Numbered from the stretch's first letter, positions 1 through 10,600 are shown. The stretch is DNA of 64,000 bases from Agrypnia vestita (GCA_016648135.1 JADDOH010001519.1:62001-126000), one strand, 5' to 3'. Numbers and translations: made by a program. The notes: generated by a model from the sequence alone, not told the origin.

Positions 1-73
1 TATTACGACCTTTTGGGCCAACGGCTTTTTTCTGGCCTTTCTCTTCTCCTTTCTGGCCCGAAAGGTCGTAATA
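1..73. repeat. Short inverted repeat at the left edge of the window
   Basis: Positions 1-19 and 55-73 are inverted copies (18 of 19 match) flanking a T/C-rich spacer. The unit may extend left of the window. It looks like a small foldback MITE inserted next to the fragment at 75-115. No family was recognised. Confidence 0.55.
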
Positions 74-74
74 A

Positions 75-115
75 CACGGCATAATACCCCAGAAAACACA
101 AACCTGAAGATGGAT
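75..115 (+). repeat. Tail fragment of Penelope-like repeat family P1
   Basis: The sequence from acacggcataataccccag to the following gaagatgg matches the outer part of the repeat found at 28456-28582 (plus) and 12899-13020 (minus). Only the tail is present, without the hammerhead-like core. Confidence 0.5.
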
Positions 116-314
116 AACTTTTTATTTTTCTTCTTCTTTTTTTTCTTTTAGTAGATCTATTGATCAGTGGTACGGAAAACTACGCCTCCTGAGATGTCGA
201 GGTATAACTACCCTCCATATTTTCGGTGGTCTTCCCAGTGGGCGTTCCCAGAGGGGATTTCATTCGCTGCTGCATGCACGAGTCTGTCACTGCCTGTTCT
301 GGCTACGTGACTCT

Positions 315-530
315 CCAGAATCTCCTTCTGGATCTACACCATCATGCTATGTCCTCTATTTTTTACAAGTGAAAAAATCCAATTCCGATGAGGCGTTGAA
401 TAACGCTTTTAAGGAAATCATCGATCTTCGTCCCCAGGATTTCTATAGCAGAGGCATCAATAAACTTCCATTAAAATGGCAAAAGTGCATCGACAACAAT
501 GGTAAATACTTTCCATTAAAAAATGTTTGA
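315..530 (+). pseudogene. mariner transposase, C-terminal relic
   Basis: The last ~70 codons read like the C-terminus of a mariner (Tc1/mariner superfamily, DD34D) transposase. Visible landmarks are FLQVKKSNSDEALNNAF, then RPQDFYSRGINKLP, then WQKCIDNNGKYF and a TGA stop at 528-530. The segment TPSCYV sits where active mariners have the third catalytic Asp (PSDYH type), so that Asp is replaced by Cys. Everything upstream of about 315 is unrelated, so the helix-turn-helix and the first two catalytic Asp residues are missing. No terminal inverted repeat was found downstream. This is a dead 3' fragment. It is not a copy of the mariner at 63331, although the two are related in their C-terminal vocabulary. 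Confidence 0.8.
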
Positions 531-768
531 ATTTTTCTATCTAAAACGGCAGAAGACACTTGTAATTGGGATAGAGAGCAAAGTTTTAAATAAGTATAGG
601 AGGCCATCCAGAGGGGTCTCAACCCCCGCGCGTCTCTCTACCTGCTAGCCACCCCTTTTTAGTGCTGTACACGCCTACATCGATTCCACGTAGTGATTCA
701 TACCACTCTCTATAAGTCTTACACTCGCCTTCACTTCGTTGGCTGATTAGAGGTAACGGATTGTTTTT

Positions 769-1073
769 ACTCCCTTTCTTTTAACTCGTAGCGTCTGCTT
801 GCTTGTCTGTCGAAAAAACTTTGGATCGATTTTTATCCCTTTTCCCGTGATCCAATCGAGCTGAAACTTTGCAGGCAGACTCGTGGCGACGATAAAAAAT
901 ATTTAACAAATTTTTCGTTTTAAAAAATTAATAATTATAGTATAATTTTGGATTTTTCGAAATTTTTTATAACTCCCTTGCGCAGCGTCGCCCGAATCTA
1001 AGCACTAAACCTGTTTCCACTAGTAAATGAGAAAGGGAGTATAATAAAAACTTGTTTTTTATGGGTTAGTTTT
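769..1073 (+). mobile_element. Repeat family M1 (ACTCCCTTTC ends), copy 1
   Basis: The copy opens with actccctttcttttaactcg and closes with gaaagggagt, giving short inverted ends. The conserved core runs gatccaatcgagctgaaac and then gcagactcgtggcgacga. A tail ataataaaaacttg...gggttag is shared with other copies, so the true right end lies past the inverted repeat. Other copies are at 25466-25735 (reverse), 26769-26800 (fragment), 47982-48512 (interrupted) and 53012-53300. It is non-coding and its class was not assigned. Confidence 0.75.
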
Positions 1074-1675
1074 TTATGTGTTTAGTACCGACCCAGTATT
1101 CAGTTCGTTAAATAAAAATAAAAAATAGTTAAAATGTAGTTACAATGGCCAAACTGCAGCTGCTGCCTTGTTCATTAGAAGTCTCCTCAGACTGAAGACT
1201 CTGAAGAGTAGCAGCTCAGCGGTCATGCAAGCGACGGGCGCCGCAGTGAAAGTGGAATAATACCGCAACACGAGATTCACCCACGGCCGGCTGCCGGCAG
1301 CTCTTGGAACTCCATCACTCTTACGACTCTTGTATGACATGACTGATTATATGTAATATATTATTGCACATCGAGAGCGGCGCAAATGAGGGAAGAAAAT
1401 TCTATGGATTAATTCGTTTCCTAAAATTTTTATTTATTTATTTATTATACATCCCCTGGATTAGGATTTTACATAATTTGAAACATAAAGCACTCAAATA
1501 GCATAGCTATTAAAGTACATAAGCAGGAAATTACAAAAATTAAAGAATATCAATAACATGTTTTATTTTTATTTTATTTATTTATTTGGAAATATTAATA
1601 GATGTAAGAAAACATAATGTACATATACGAGAGTGTAAATAGATAATAATGAACTTGTTAACTTATATCCTAGCA
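1074..1675. other. Gene-free stretch with T-rich TTTA repeats
   Basis: No coding signal. Tandem tttatttattta tracts near 1430-1445 and 1570-1590 look like the reverse complement of AATA-type LINE tails, suggesting two minus-strand LINE 3' ends without recognisable coding sequence. Confidence 0.4.
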
Positions 1676-2449
1676 CAGTGGCTCCCAAAATTGAAAGGAC
1701 CGCGACCCACCTTTTTTATTTATTTTCAATTTTCGGGACCCACCTCCTGCCTCACATTTTCCCAATACATTTTGTAACTATGCGAAAGACTGTTCAATTA
1801 AGAAAAAAGAAAAACGTCCAAATATAATCGAAATTTTTCATTACGAAAAATATTAATATGTAATATTTTAATGGGAAAGATATATTTGTTGCCTATTTCT
1901 TGTCATAACAGCATTAGCATCGACTTCAATTTTAGTCACTTTTAATCGCAGTGAATTCGATACGTCCAATTTATTTTTGCATTTAGTCCTATTAGAAACT
2001 ATTGCAGAAAATATCACTTCACATAAGTATGTGGTAGAGAAGGGAAGGAGGACTTCCATGGCTTCCGTCAGAAAAGCAGGTATAAATATCAGCAACTAAA
2101 AGCCAGAATTTCGCTAATTGTTTGCAATTAAAAGTACCTACTTGCAGCAACGTATCTTCCGATAAATCAATAAGCTCTTCACTTGCTTTCGTTGACATTT
2201 ATGTTGGTATGTTGTCTTGAAATGGATCACAAATCCAGTTTGTCCTGTGGAACTTTTTCATATCTTCTTCGAAGTAGGCGTTAAAGTTATTTTTCAATTC
2301 TGTTACATGAGTTAAAATTGCAGACACTACCTGCTTGGATATCTGGTTGCACTTTTTCTATAATAATATGACCCGGACGAGACGTTGCGCGGTGTTGTGA
2401 CCGAGACCCACCTAAAATTTGCTCACGACCCACAGCTTGGGAAACACTA
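1676..2449 (-). mobile_element. hAT-superfamily element with perfect 8-bp target duplication
   Basis: The left end is CAGTGGCTCCCAAA and the right end, read inward, is TAGTGTTTCCCAAG; this CAGTGG-CCCAA pattern is typical of hAT elements. The octamer tcctagca stands directly outside both ends (1668-1675 and 2450-2457), a perfect 8-bp target site duplication. At 774 bp it is far shorter than a full hAT transposon, and only the C-terminal transposase region remains, on the minus strand. It is therefore an internally deleted copy. Confidence 0.9.
1868..2095 (-). pseudogene. hAT transposase, C-terminal dimerisation region relic
   Basis: This 75-residue minus-strand frame contains PFSTTYLCEVIFSA followed by NRTKCKNKLDV and SLRLKVTKIE. 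That is the characteristic C-terminal (hATC) block of ZBED/GTF2IRD2-like hAT transposases: FSxTYLCExxFS, a TKxRNRL-type stretch, then DLRLxLxxIxP. In active proteins this region supports dimerisation. Just upstream (2096-2250, minus) another frame continues the same domain with LIDLSEDTLLQ and LAKFWLLVADIY, so a frameshift separates the two. The zinc finger and the catalytic RNase H-like core are absent. It sits inside the 1676-2449 element. Confidence 0.85.
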
Positions 2450-2880
2450 TCCTAGCATATTTCACATAAAAATAATTTTGAAGTAGGTAATACATAATAA
2501 TAATATCAGTAAATTAAAATAAAAGACGTAAGCAGTAACAGTAGTGAATAAAACATAATAAATTAAATAAAAATAATAAATATTACACATTAAGGTAAGT
2601 CCAACTTTATTTATATCTTGCATCGCAGCGTTGAATCAATATTTAATTATTAATCAAGTATTAATTCATTGTCGCAATGCAGAATTATGTTCACTTGTGA
2701 TCTTATGTGTGGTAAAGAGACACATGATAGATGTCAATGTCGGTGAACAAATCGTTGTAGGCTCGGCACATTCCCGCTACGGGTGAGCGTATTCCGGAGT
2801 TGGTACGAGCAACAGGAATGTGGAAGAGGCATCGTGTTCTAGTAGCTCTTGCTGGGACGTGCATGTTTATAAGTGATAAT
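2450..2880. other. Gene-free stretch, AT-rich
   Basis: The first 8 bases are the right target duplication of the hAT element. The rest is AT-rich with poly-AATA tracts and no recognisable gene or repeat. Confidence 0.4.
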
Positions 2881-3030
2881 TTTGTATTCTATTCTGTGTT
2901 TTTTTTCTCTTTTCTAAACTATATACCTATTATGTTAACATGTACACTATACCTATCTATCGTAAAAGCCCTATAGGGCGTTAATTAATAATAAATTAAA
3001 TAATAAATTAAAATTAAATTAAACAATATG
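2880..3030 (+). mobile_element. CR1/Jockey-like LINE 3' tail
   Basis: The block around gtaaaagccctatagggcgt followed by taattaataataaatta matches the 3' end of the LINE at 60322-60830. Only the 3' untranslated tail and its AATA-type terminal repeat are present. It abuts a fragment of MITE family M2 at 3035. Confidence 0.65.
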
Positions 3031-3034
3031 GGTG

Positions 3035-3255
3035 GATAAATTGAATTGAATTGTATTGAAACGAATGAATTTTTCGTAAACGACATAAGCTACTGTGATG
3101 ATTGTTCAACGTTTTGTAAAGAAATAAGTGAGAAATATCGAAAAAAAGTGCCAACTTTGGAATTGCATAACTCTATAACTACTGGTTGCTTGAACATTTT
3201 AGATTCACAATCAAACAATAAAGGTTGGAGTACATTCCTGCGAATTTATTAATAT
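3035..3255 (+). repeat. Half-copy of MITE family M2 (CAGGGTGT palindromes)
   Basis: The block with ttgtattgaaacgaatgaat, then gagaaatatcg and gcataactctataact corresponds to one arm of the palindromic elements at 37057-37740 and 22104-22753. Both CAGGGTGT termini are missing. A 68-codon open frame here is fortuitous. Confidence 0.6.
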
Positions 3256-3700
3256 TGACCAAATAACCATTTATATAGGTAGGTACCTACTTATATACGC
3301 ACCCACCTTTTACTGATAAAAACGAAAATTTCGCTTTTTTTTAATCAAAGCTTGCGTAGTAGGTATGCGGGTATATTTTTTAAATCGGTTTGACATGTAA
3401 ATATTCATGTAGACATGTGTAGGTACTTTCCACAATAATGAACACACCCAATGTCACGGCAACCTTGTCGAGCTGAGCACGAGCGTTAGGTGATCGAATT
3501 CCGCCTGCCGATTAGGTTATCTCGATTCGAGTTGGCGTCACTTCCCCGCCGCCATTTTGGTTTATCGAATGTGTAGCGGATTATTCCGGGAGCAGATAAT
3601 GAAGGGAACTGTTTACTCTGAAGGCTGATAACGCTGCTAATGAGTTGAAAAACTGGCGGAGATTAAATGTTTGCATTGCTACTGGGGCATGTTGACATAA
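3256..3700. other. Gene-free stretch left of the Harbinger-like element
   Basis: No coding evidence. CpG-containing sequence at 3470-3560 is slightly richer in G+C than its surroundings. No element ends were recognised. Confidence 0.35.
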
Positions 3701-4030
3701 AGGTACAGATACACATGCTATTTTGAGCATGCTCATTAGCATGCTAAAAACTAGCATGACCCATTGACGTATTATAAATAGACACGTTATTCCCATACCA
3801 TCCTGATTTCAAATGTAGCAAATGCAGAAAAATCTGGTAATTTGAAGTCACGGTGACTAAAATAACATACTCATTCTTACAATAGGGTACGATACTCTGT
3901 TCCTTTTTCCCCAGGACTCTTTCTTCGGCGTGCCGTCGCGTCCAATCACAAAAAAGGTCCTTTCGATAACGAATGCAAGTAAGGCAATTACCTTATTTTT
4001 GACTTGCCACGATTTCACGCTTGTGACGTA

Positions 4031-4177
4031 CAGTAGCCGGCAAACATCTTGAAATTTTTCGGCGTAGTTGGGGGAAGTTTTCGCATGTACCTTTCTTTCC
4101 ACCAACGAGACCCAAAATTTGTCTTCTGCGCATTCCCCCACTACGCCAAAAAATTTCAAGAAGTTTGCCGGCAACTG
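4031..4177 (+). mobile_element. Tc1/mariner-type MITE (family M3), copy 1
   Basis: It starts CAGTAGCCGGCAAACATCTT and its right end inverted reads CAGTTGCCGGCAAACTTCTT. TA flanks both sides. It is 147 bp with ~38-bp terminal inverted repeats. A second copy in the same orientation is at 50645-50787. It is nested in the Harbinger-like element, so it inserted later. Confidence 0.88.
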
Positions 4178-4311
4178 TATCTACAGTTTATTATATCATT
4201 GGCATGCTATAAGTTTATTATATCATTGACCTAACAACTTTACACACTTGCTCATTATTAGCATGCTTATTTTAAGCAGGCTCATAAATAAGCATGCTCA
4301 AAGCTAACAAT

Positions 4312-4577
4312 CAAACACACATGCTTATTAGTGGCATGCTCTTGTCATAGAATAGAGAGGAACTCTAATTCAAAATTAAAACTTTGCACACTGAAATAGA
4401 AAATTCAAGTGAACCAAGAAATTAAAATAGTTCCGGGGTTTAATCAAACACACATGCTTATTACTTACATGCTCTTGTCATAGAATAGAGACGCTCTTTT
4501 TCAGAATGGAAACTTTGCAAACTGAAATAGAAAATTCAAGTGAACCAATAAATCAAAATAGTTACCGTGTTTCCATC
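4312..4577 (+). repeat. 133-bp tandem duplication
   Basis: The unit beginning caaacacacatgcttatta recurs at 4445 with a period of 133. The second unit differs by point changes. It lies within the Harbinger-like element and its second copy overlaps the end of the Myb-like frame. Confidence 0.75.
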
Positions 4578-4827
4578 CGCAAATTTTTGATTTTGCTTTT
4601 ATAATTTTTATTGTAAGATTTGAATCATTCATGTCTTTTAATAAAGTTTCATAAACATTATTTCTTGCTATATTATCTTTACATAGCGGTGACCGAATAT
4701 TCCACAAACAAAGTAATGTTTTGTCATCTCCCCAACGCGCCATATTTTTTTTCACCTGTAGCGGACTGAGAAGATCGCATTGATAATCGATACTAGCCGC
4801 GAATGACATTAGCATGCTCATAAGCAA
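4501..4827 (-). pseudogene. Myb/SANT-like DNA-binding protein relic of a transposon
   Basis: A 108-codon minus-strand frame. Residues 32-83 resemble a Myb/SANT-like (trihelix or MADF-type) domain: Trp32, the acidic pair Asp34-Asp35, the hydrophobic run Leu38-Leu39 and Leu41-Trp42, then NNVYETLLKDM and KAKSKI. PIF/Harbinger transposons usually encode such a Myb-like protein beside the transposase, where it binds DNA and helps nuclear import. The TAA-flanked, TIR-bounded setting fits that assignment. The start is uncertain: the first residues (MLMSMLMS) read through GCATGCTCAT repeats and are probably not native. The C-terminus runs into the tandem duplication. There is no DDE partner nearby. 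The domain call is by eye and could be wrong. Confidence 0.45.
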
Positions 4828-5099
4828 GCCTGTTCACACATGCTCAAAAGATACCCCTTCTCGTGGTGAATGACATTAGCATGCTCATAAACCGGCGGTT
4901 GATTTTTGAGCGTGCCATTAATGGGCATGCTCATTACTAGGAATGTGTGTACACACATGCCACTAATAAGCAAGGGCTAAATAAGGCTATTACTGCGCAT
5001 GCTCACATGCCCCTAATAAGCATGTATATCAGTACCTTAATGTAAGCAGTCAGTCAACACAAGATTTCGAAAATTGCGTATTGAAAAAAATCGCAAATC

Positions 5100-5630
5100 T
5101 AATTCAATCTATCATATCGAAGATGCGTACAAGATCTGTGTTATCTTTATAAAATCTTGAATTACTTGGTTGACTCACCCTATTTATTAGAGCAAATAGG
5201 TTTAAGTTGTCCTACATACTCAACGCGTTCAAATAATTTATTTTACCCAAACTTTGGTAGGACTAACTACTTAAAAAACTGCTTTGTAACTCGTTCCACC
5301 TCAAAATACAATCTGTTAAATTCTACAAATAATCTAGACATTTTTAATGACAAATTGCTTTTATTTAAAATGAAACTCCGTAATCTCCTTAATGATTATT
5401 GAATTAAATTTGATACTTCTTTAATTGAATCCCATTCCCTCCCTCTTCCCACCCCTCCCATTTTATGCATTATCATAATTGAAATCCTTGAAATATTTAT
5501 TATTTATCATTGTTTTTTATTTATTTTTTATTTACTAAACGAATATTTTTTTTGATATTATATAAAAAAATTAAATTGTACTGTATGTTTCCCAAAAAAT
5601 TAAAAATAAAATAAATGATCCCAAAGCCTA
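5100..5630 (+). pseudogene. CR1/Jockey-like LINE reverse transcriptase, C-terminal end and 3' UTR
   Basis: The frame from 5157 to the TGA at 5400-5402 reads LLEQIGLSCPTYSTRSNNLF, then RTNYLKNCF and FNDKLLLFKMKLRNLLND. This is the post-RT C-terminal segment seen in CR1/Jockey-type LINEs; compare LLERICFRVPSR and KFKHTIRNILN in the element at 56358-57400. There is no methionine start because the copy is 5' truncated; the frame is disrupted upstream of 5157. The 3' untranslated region continues to about 5630 and ends in AATAAA-like repeats. It begins close to the right end of the Harbinger-like element. Confidence 0.75.
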
Positions 5631-5699
5631 AAACCTCTCCCATTGGATGTTTATTTAGTGAACAAGCAATTCATAAAAATAATTGAGGACGCGCTTTTG

Positions 5700-5833
5700 A
5701 TGTGTAACATCTTTCCTCTCGCTTTCCTGCAATCTGTGGCAGTGATTTCGTGAAAAAGGACGGAAATGCGTAACAGGAAATAAGACGCGCGCAATTTCAT
5801 TTAACCAATGAACGCGCGCGGAGCACGCGCGGT
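5700..5833 (+). repeat. Dispersed repeat R1, copy 1
   Basis: The segment tgtgtaacatctttcctctc to the end of the CGCG-rich block is repeated at 8436-8563 in the same orientation. Both contain a short gcgcgcgc run and the phrase tgcgtaacaggaaa. Class not recognised. Confidence 0.7.
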
Positions 5834-8435
5834 GGACAAAAAATCATCGTTTGTAAACAAATCATGTCCAGCAAGTGCCATCACAGCGAAGACGCACACT
5901 AGCAGCCAATGCTTTTGATTTTGTATATACGTTGCGAGGCTGGTGTCAAGCGTGCGAATGTTGTAACTTTGATATATTTTGGCTTATATCTTCGAAACTA
6001 TCCAATAAATGCTTAATTTTTTTACATTAATGTAAACAATAACTACCTACCCTTAATGATTTACATTCTCAAATTTTATGTAATTTATGTGATTATTTTT
6101 AAATATTTATTCAAAGTTTTCATACAATATGTATGGCGGCACACTACCGCCATCTATGAAAATAAATAAAAACATATGATTGACCAAACACATTTCTAAA
6201 CAAAATGCGTATATAGATACACGGTAGGTACCTATCTAGTCCGGCAAAATTCAATAATAAATAAATGCACATACATTTTCTTTACTTGTATTGACTAATT
6301 GATAAATACTTATATAGGTATTAGCTTTTTTAAGAAATTGATACTATCAGATACAAATCTCGAATAACGGTATTCGTGTAACCGGTTAAAATAACGGTTC
6401 TTAATCATCACCACTCTAAATCCGTCAATGAGTTAAACAAAAGACATTATCATCATGATATCATCATCAAATTACACAATTCTATACGGAACAATGTCCG
6501 TCACTAAATCTACCAGACGGCGCTGTATACATGCCGACACAAGCATACTACGATTTCGCCATAATTTTATTCGTCGTTAAAGTTAAATCTCAACTGGCAT
6601 TTTGTGAAAAACTGAAGCAAATAAATGTTAAACTAATTTATGTAAAGCTGAAAATCTAACATAAAGAGTCCATAATTTTTGACGGGTTATATATAGTTTA
6701 TTTTAATACCACAAGCACTTCAAGTATTATGATATGTTGTGGTTGGTTGAATGTTACGTTATACTTAGATAATTATTTTCGTTAATGTGCAGCATTTTTA
6801 ACTTGAGGTTATAAAATGAAATTGTTGTGTAATTTTCAAAGCTAATTTTAGATTACACTCTCTAAAATTCATTATTGTGGTTAAACAGATTTGTTGTTGA
6901 TGATATCAATCCTTGTTGTTGATGAATCCTATCTTTGTTGTTCAATGTGTTTATACATTTAATATGTTTTGCGTTTACCCAATCTATTTTACAGTATAGA
7001 ATAGTTGGATGTGGTAGAACCTTTTTAGAACACAATTCAATTTGTTTAAAAGGTCTAGGATAACCCAGTGCTGAGTAATTTAGAAAATTATTGTTCCATG
7101 CAAACGCGAAAAATGGCGCGAGACTAAAACAAAAACGATCGCAATTTTTAAACTGGATACGATAAAATAAAATAAAAACAGATTTGAGCTCCCAAAACAT
7201 AAGGGTACGCACTTACTAAAGAGATGGTCACGTGACCGATTATTTTTTTCCGGATTTAAATTGATTGACTCCATTTTCTCGTCAATAATTTTTCATTTTT
7301 TTATTTTTTTATTGTTTATTTTACATTTGTATTAATATAAGTTACTTATAACTGCCACACTAGGTAGAACCTGTTCTGTGACAGTTATTCTCATTTGATA
7401 TTTATGTAAATGTAACAAATAACAATCGTAAAAAAGTATAAACGTAAAAAAGAAAGCAGAAGGAATTTAGTAATATATACAATCATAAGAATACATAAAT
7501 CTAAAAGAAAATAAAATAAACATATAAAATTAAGATAATCATTTAAGTATATACAAAAATATATACAAAAGATAACATACAAAAAATAAAAAAATTAAGT
7601 AGATACAAAAATAAATGCTATATTAGAGTTTACTTAAAGTTATATAAAGCAGATTTTGCCTATTTAGAGGTCAAGGGCGGATCATTTATTATTCAATATA
7701 TTATTCGATATACCTTCTATATACCTTCTACCTGATATTTTTATAAAATTAGTGTTTGTTGTGTACGCTTAAAATTTATATTCAATATATCCAAAATGTC
7801 TACAAATATATCGTATCATATTAAAAAATAAAACGAATAATCAAAAAGTCAATCTTTACTTCAATCGAATAACGATTTTATTAGCCACAAGTAGAACAAG
7901 TACCTACCTACTCAGTATCGTAGACTAAGAAATTTAAAAAAAATGGATTCTTAGAGATCAAAGTCTCATCAGCGAACACATCATATTAATTTTTCACTTC
8001 GAACTTTTTCCTCCATGTGACGAGATATTTATAAATATTGGAGATAATTTCGGAACACGTTTAGGTAGGTACTGAAATAGCCGACGATAGCCACCACGCA
8101 ACCGTGTAGACTTTATCAATGAAACTCTCACGAAAAGTTTTTATCTCTTCGGAAACGCAAATAACACAATGACACACATTGGAATCGCGTCAAGGGGAAA
8201 GACGTTCGATTAGATTTTGCTTTGTTCTTGAGACGCGAAATGGATTCTTTCTCTGGTCTTTTTTTTTATTTCTATGGAATGTGAAAATGGAATGTGTGAA
8301 TTTTGACATCTTGTATTTTCTATGGTTTGAATGCGCTGCTGAAGAAGAGCATGGCATTTAGATTCAACTGATACGTAATGCAATTTAATCAAATAAAAAT
8401 CTTAAATCAAAAACAATTTAGCGTAATTTTATTTT
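5834..8435. other. Gene-free stretch, AT-rich
   Basis: No convincing coding sequence. About 6345-6420 carries a fragment of the hAT-like repeat H1 (cagatacaaatctcgaataa ... ccggttaaaataacggtt). An A/T-rich low-complexity block occupies 7270-7640 and may be the tail of a minus-strand LINE. A minus-strand frame over 6862-7212 was inspected and matches nothing I recognise. Confidence 0.4.
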
Positions 8436-8563
8436 TGTGTAACATCTTTCCTCTCGCTTTCCTGCAATTTGCGGGAGTGATTTCGTGAAAATGGTGGGAA
8501 ATGCGTAACAGGAAACTGCGCGAAGCGCGCGCTATTTCGTTTGACCAATGAGCGCGCGCGGTG
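8436..8563 (+). repeat. Dispersed repeat R1, copy 2
   Basis: Near-copy of 5700-5833, including ctttcctctcgctttcctgc and the CGCG-rich end. The second copy has a slightly different alternating purine-pyrimidine run. Confidence 0.7.
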
Positions 8564-8879
8564 ATAGAGTTAGCCGTCAGATGGTAAATACCAACCCATT
8601 TTCCTAGAGGTTGGTACTGTATTAATAAATGTACATGATTATTAAGGAAACACATTATTTTTGTGAAGTTGCAATTTCAGAACCAAGTTCTGTGAATTAA
8701 AAAAAAAAGATTAATCAATTAGATAAGACATACAGAAAAATCAATGAATTTTTAATAATAAGTGACTGAGAAAAGTGCAGATCATTGATAAAAAATGCAA
8801 GTGAGTATAAATGAATAATTATTGAAATAAATATTTCCACATTTAGCTTTTTTAGATTTTGATATTAATTTCTGTCGCT

Positions 8880-9300
8880 ACTCAATTGATATTTTTAACT
8901 TTGAGATGTCAAATATTATGCACATCATATGCGACTACTGTAAGGCTCGCTCGTATTTTTTCATTTATTAAAAAATCATTCGCTTTGATACAAGCAAAAT
9001 AAAATGACTTAAACTGTGAAGAAATTTGAAACAGATTTTTTCGCAAGGTTTAAATAATTTTATTTGACTTGTAATAAAACGAATGAATTTTTAATATTCC
9101 TTATAAGTTACATTCATAATACTCCAACATTTCACAAAAGATAAATCAGAAATATTAATAAAAAAAAATGCAAACATTGACGTCCCTTGTATCCTTAATA
9201 GTTCAATTTTCACAAAAGTGTTAATAAAATTTTCTATTCAAAATTAAATGTAGGAGATTCCCCAAAATGTTATTTTACTAGCTGATATATACCTGTATAA
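8880..9300 (+). repeat. Degraded copy of MITE family M2
   Basis: The segment includes aatcattcgctttgatacaa, the mirrored ttgacttgtaataaaacgaa and cagaaatatt, as in 22104-22753 and 63090-63330. Its right end near acctgtat has lost most of the CAGGGTGT terminus. Confidence 0.55.
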
Positions 9301-9309
9301 TACCTGTAT

Positions 9310-9590
9310 AAATCATTTTAAATCAAAATAGATACGTTCATATTTTGTTACACATACATTGATTGTGGCACCGGACCTACACAATGTCTGGGTGTTCTTA
9401 AAAAAAAACACTTGTTTATAAATATGATGTCAAAACGACACGGATGTCAAAGTTGTTAGAAACCATTTTTTTCTTCACATATATATCTACCAAGTTCTTC
9501 ATCCAAAGAGTTCAAATATTATATTAAAACCAATATTTTCATCACTATGATAGATATATTGACATTTGACACATGACAATTTTGGGGTAG
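9310..9590 (+). repeat. Dispersed repeat R2, copy 1
   Basis: The block from the ttgttacacatacattga region through caaagagttcaaatattata corresponds in reverse complement to 38535-38765 plus 39165-39345. The other copy is split by an RTE-type insertion. Class unknown. Confidence 0.55.
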
Positions 9591-9645
9591 CAGTCACCAT
9601 TATAACAATCGTACTATCTTAAGAATAGGCGGAAAATTCGAAAAG

Positions 9646-9798
9646 ATGCAGAATGGTGATGCAGATTCCCCCTTGAGAGACCATAGCTCAAGAGATAGAG
9701 ACTTGGAGGATGATTTAGTGGTCGGCAATGTCTTTAGAGCCAATAATAATAAACCACAAGTAATCGACTATCGTCCATTGCCTGCTACTTTTTCATAA
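9646..9798 (+). CDS. Orphan 50-codon coding-like frame
   Basis: The frame starts at ATG 9646 and ends at TAA 9796-9798; it is also open for at least 15 codons upstream of the ATG. The composition is that of a real protein, not random AT-rich sequence: a charged hydrophilic segment (RDHSSRDRDLEDD) is followed by LVVGNVFRANNNKPQVIDY and RPLPATF. I do not recognise the family. Sequence after codon ~45 (cctgct...ttttcata onward) is shared with the repeat at 42095-42465, so the stop lies in repeat sequence. It may be a captured exon fragment, a retrocopy remnant, or the end of an exon of a host gene. No splice sites were convincing. Confidence 0.35.
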   Translation: MQNGDADSPLRDHSSRDRDLEDDLVVGNVFRANNNKPQVIDYRPLPATFS

Positions 9799-10045
9799 GA
9801 TTCGGGTTTTTTTAACTAGCATTTGAAATGTTGCGCACTGCATGCATCGTTTTTGGATCAATCATAAGATAGATACGTCGCCTTGTATGTGTTTGAGTTT
9901 GAAACATCTCCAACCATAAATCCTAACCTAGAAATAAAACGTCAAAAGTTTACTTGCCTGCATAAAAAATAAAATCCATGTAAGAAAATATAAATATCGA
10001 TTTATTTCTTCTAGAAGATATTCGATCATTAAATAATATATTTAT
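9775..10045 (+). repeat. Dispersed repeat R3, copy 1
   Basis: Shared with 42095-42465 in the same orientation: ttttcata-gatt, then ttgcgcactgc, then acttgcctgca and gaaaatataaat. The other copy carries an internal ~100-bp duplication. Confidence 0.6.
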
Positions 10046-10076
10046 AATATTTCTACGCATTAAATAATATCTAAAT

Positions 10077-10600
10077 GACGGGTCCGCTCTGTACTCACTA
10101 CTACAATGTATGACTACATTACATTGAAGTGTACACTTCACACCTTTTGAAGTGTAGTGCACACTACAAACTACACACACTTCAAAGTTATTGAAAGTAT
10201 ATACTTCAAATAGTACACTTCATTTCAAAGCGAACACTACAAAGTATACACACTTGTTATCGAAAGTACGAGTATATACTTCAAATAGTACATTGTTTAT
10301 GTGAAATTTGTAGGAAGTCGATGTAGATAAATGAAGAAATTTTTGGAAATCAAAATAACCCTCCCCCCCCCCATAGTTTGAAAAAAATTTGGGAATACTA
10401 CAATTACTTCATAAGTACTACAATTTTGTAGTACAATTACTTCATTACTTCACTTCATTAGTACTACAATTTCGTAGTACTACAATTAGTTCACTTCATG
10501 TACTTTTTACTACAAATGTAGTGTACCTACACTTTGTAGTCTTCAAACTGGTGAACGTGTGTGTATTGTAGTCTTCATTTTGAAATGTATTTTTAGATAA
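10077..10600 (+). repeat. ACTTCA/ACTACAA-rich cryptic repeat, copy 1
   Basis: Opens with gggtccgctctgtactcact and is built from interleaved acttca, actaca and their complements, so it can fold on itself extensively. The same boundary (gggtccgctctatact in reverse) closes 40012-40870. Also contains a 10-base C run near 10362. Confidence 0.6.

Larger units (their letters stand above)
3701..5037. mobile_element. PIF/Harbinger-like element with GCATGC subterminal repeats
   Basis: The left end AGGTACAGATACACATGCT is matched in inverted form by the right end AGGTACTGATATACATGCT (two differences). TAA stands directly outside both ends (3698-3700, 5038-5040), the 3-bp duplication typical of PIF/Harbinger. 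Subterminal regions are packed with AGCATGCTCATTA-like repeats in both orientations: about ten GCATGC palindromes occur within 3.70-3.77 kb and 4.20-5.00 kb. It holds a minus-strand Myb/SANT-like frame (4501-4827), a 133-bp tandem duplication and a nested TA-flanked MITE (4031-4177). No DDE transposase is present, so it is non-autonomous. Confidence 0.75.

Noticed and set aside
3046..3252. 68-codon plus-strand frame
   Set aside because: Repeat family M2 sequence; other copies have stops.
3857..4174. 105-codon minus-strand frame
   Set aside because: Its N-terminal half is the M3 MITE (4031-4177); a similar frame at 50602-50784 arises from the second MITE copy only.
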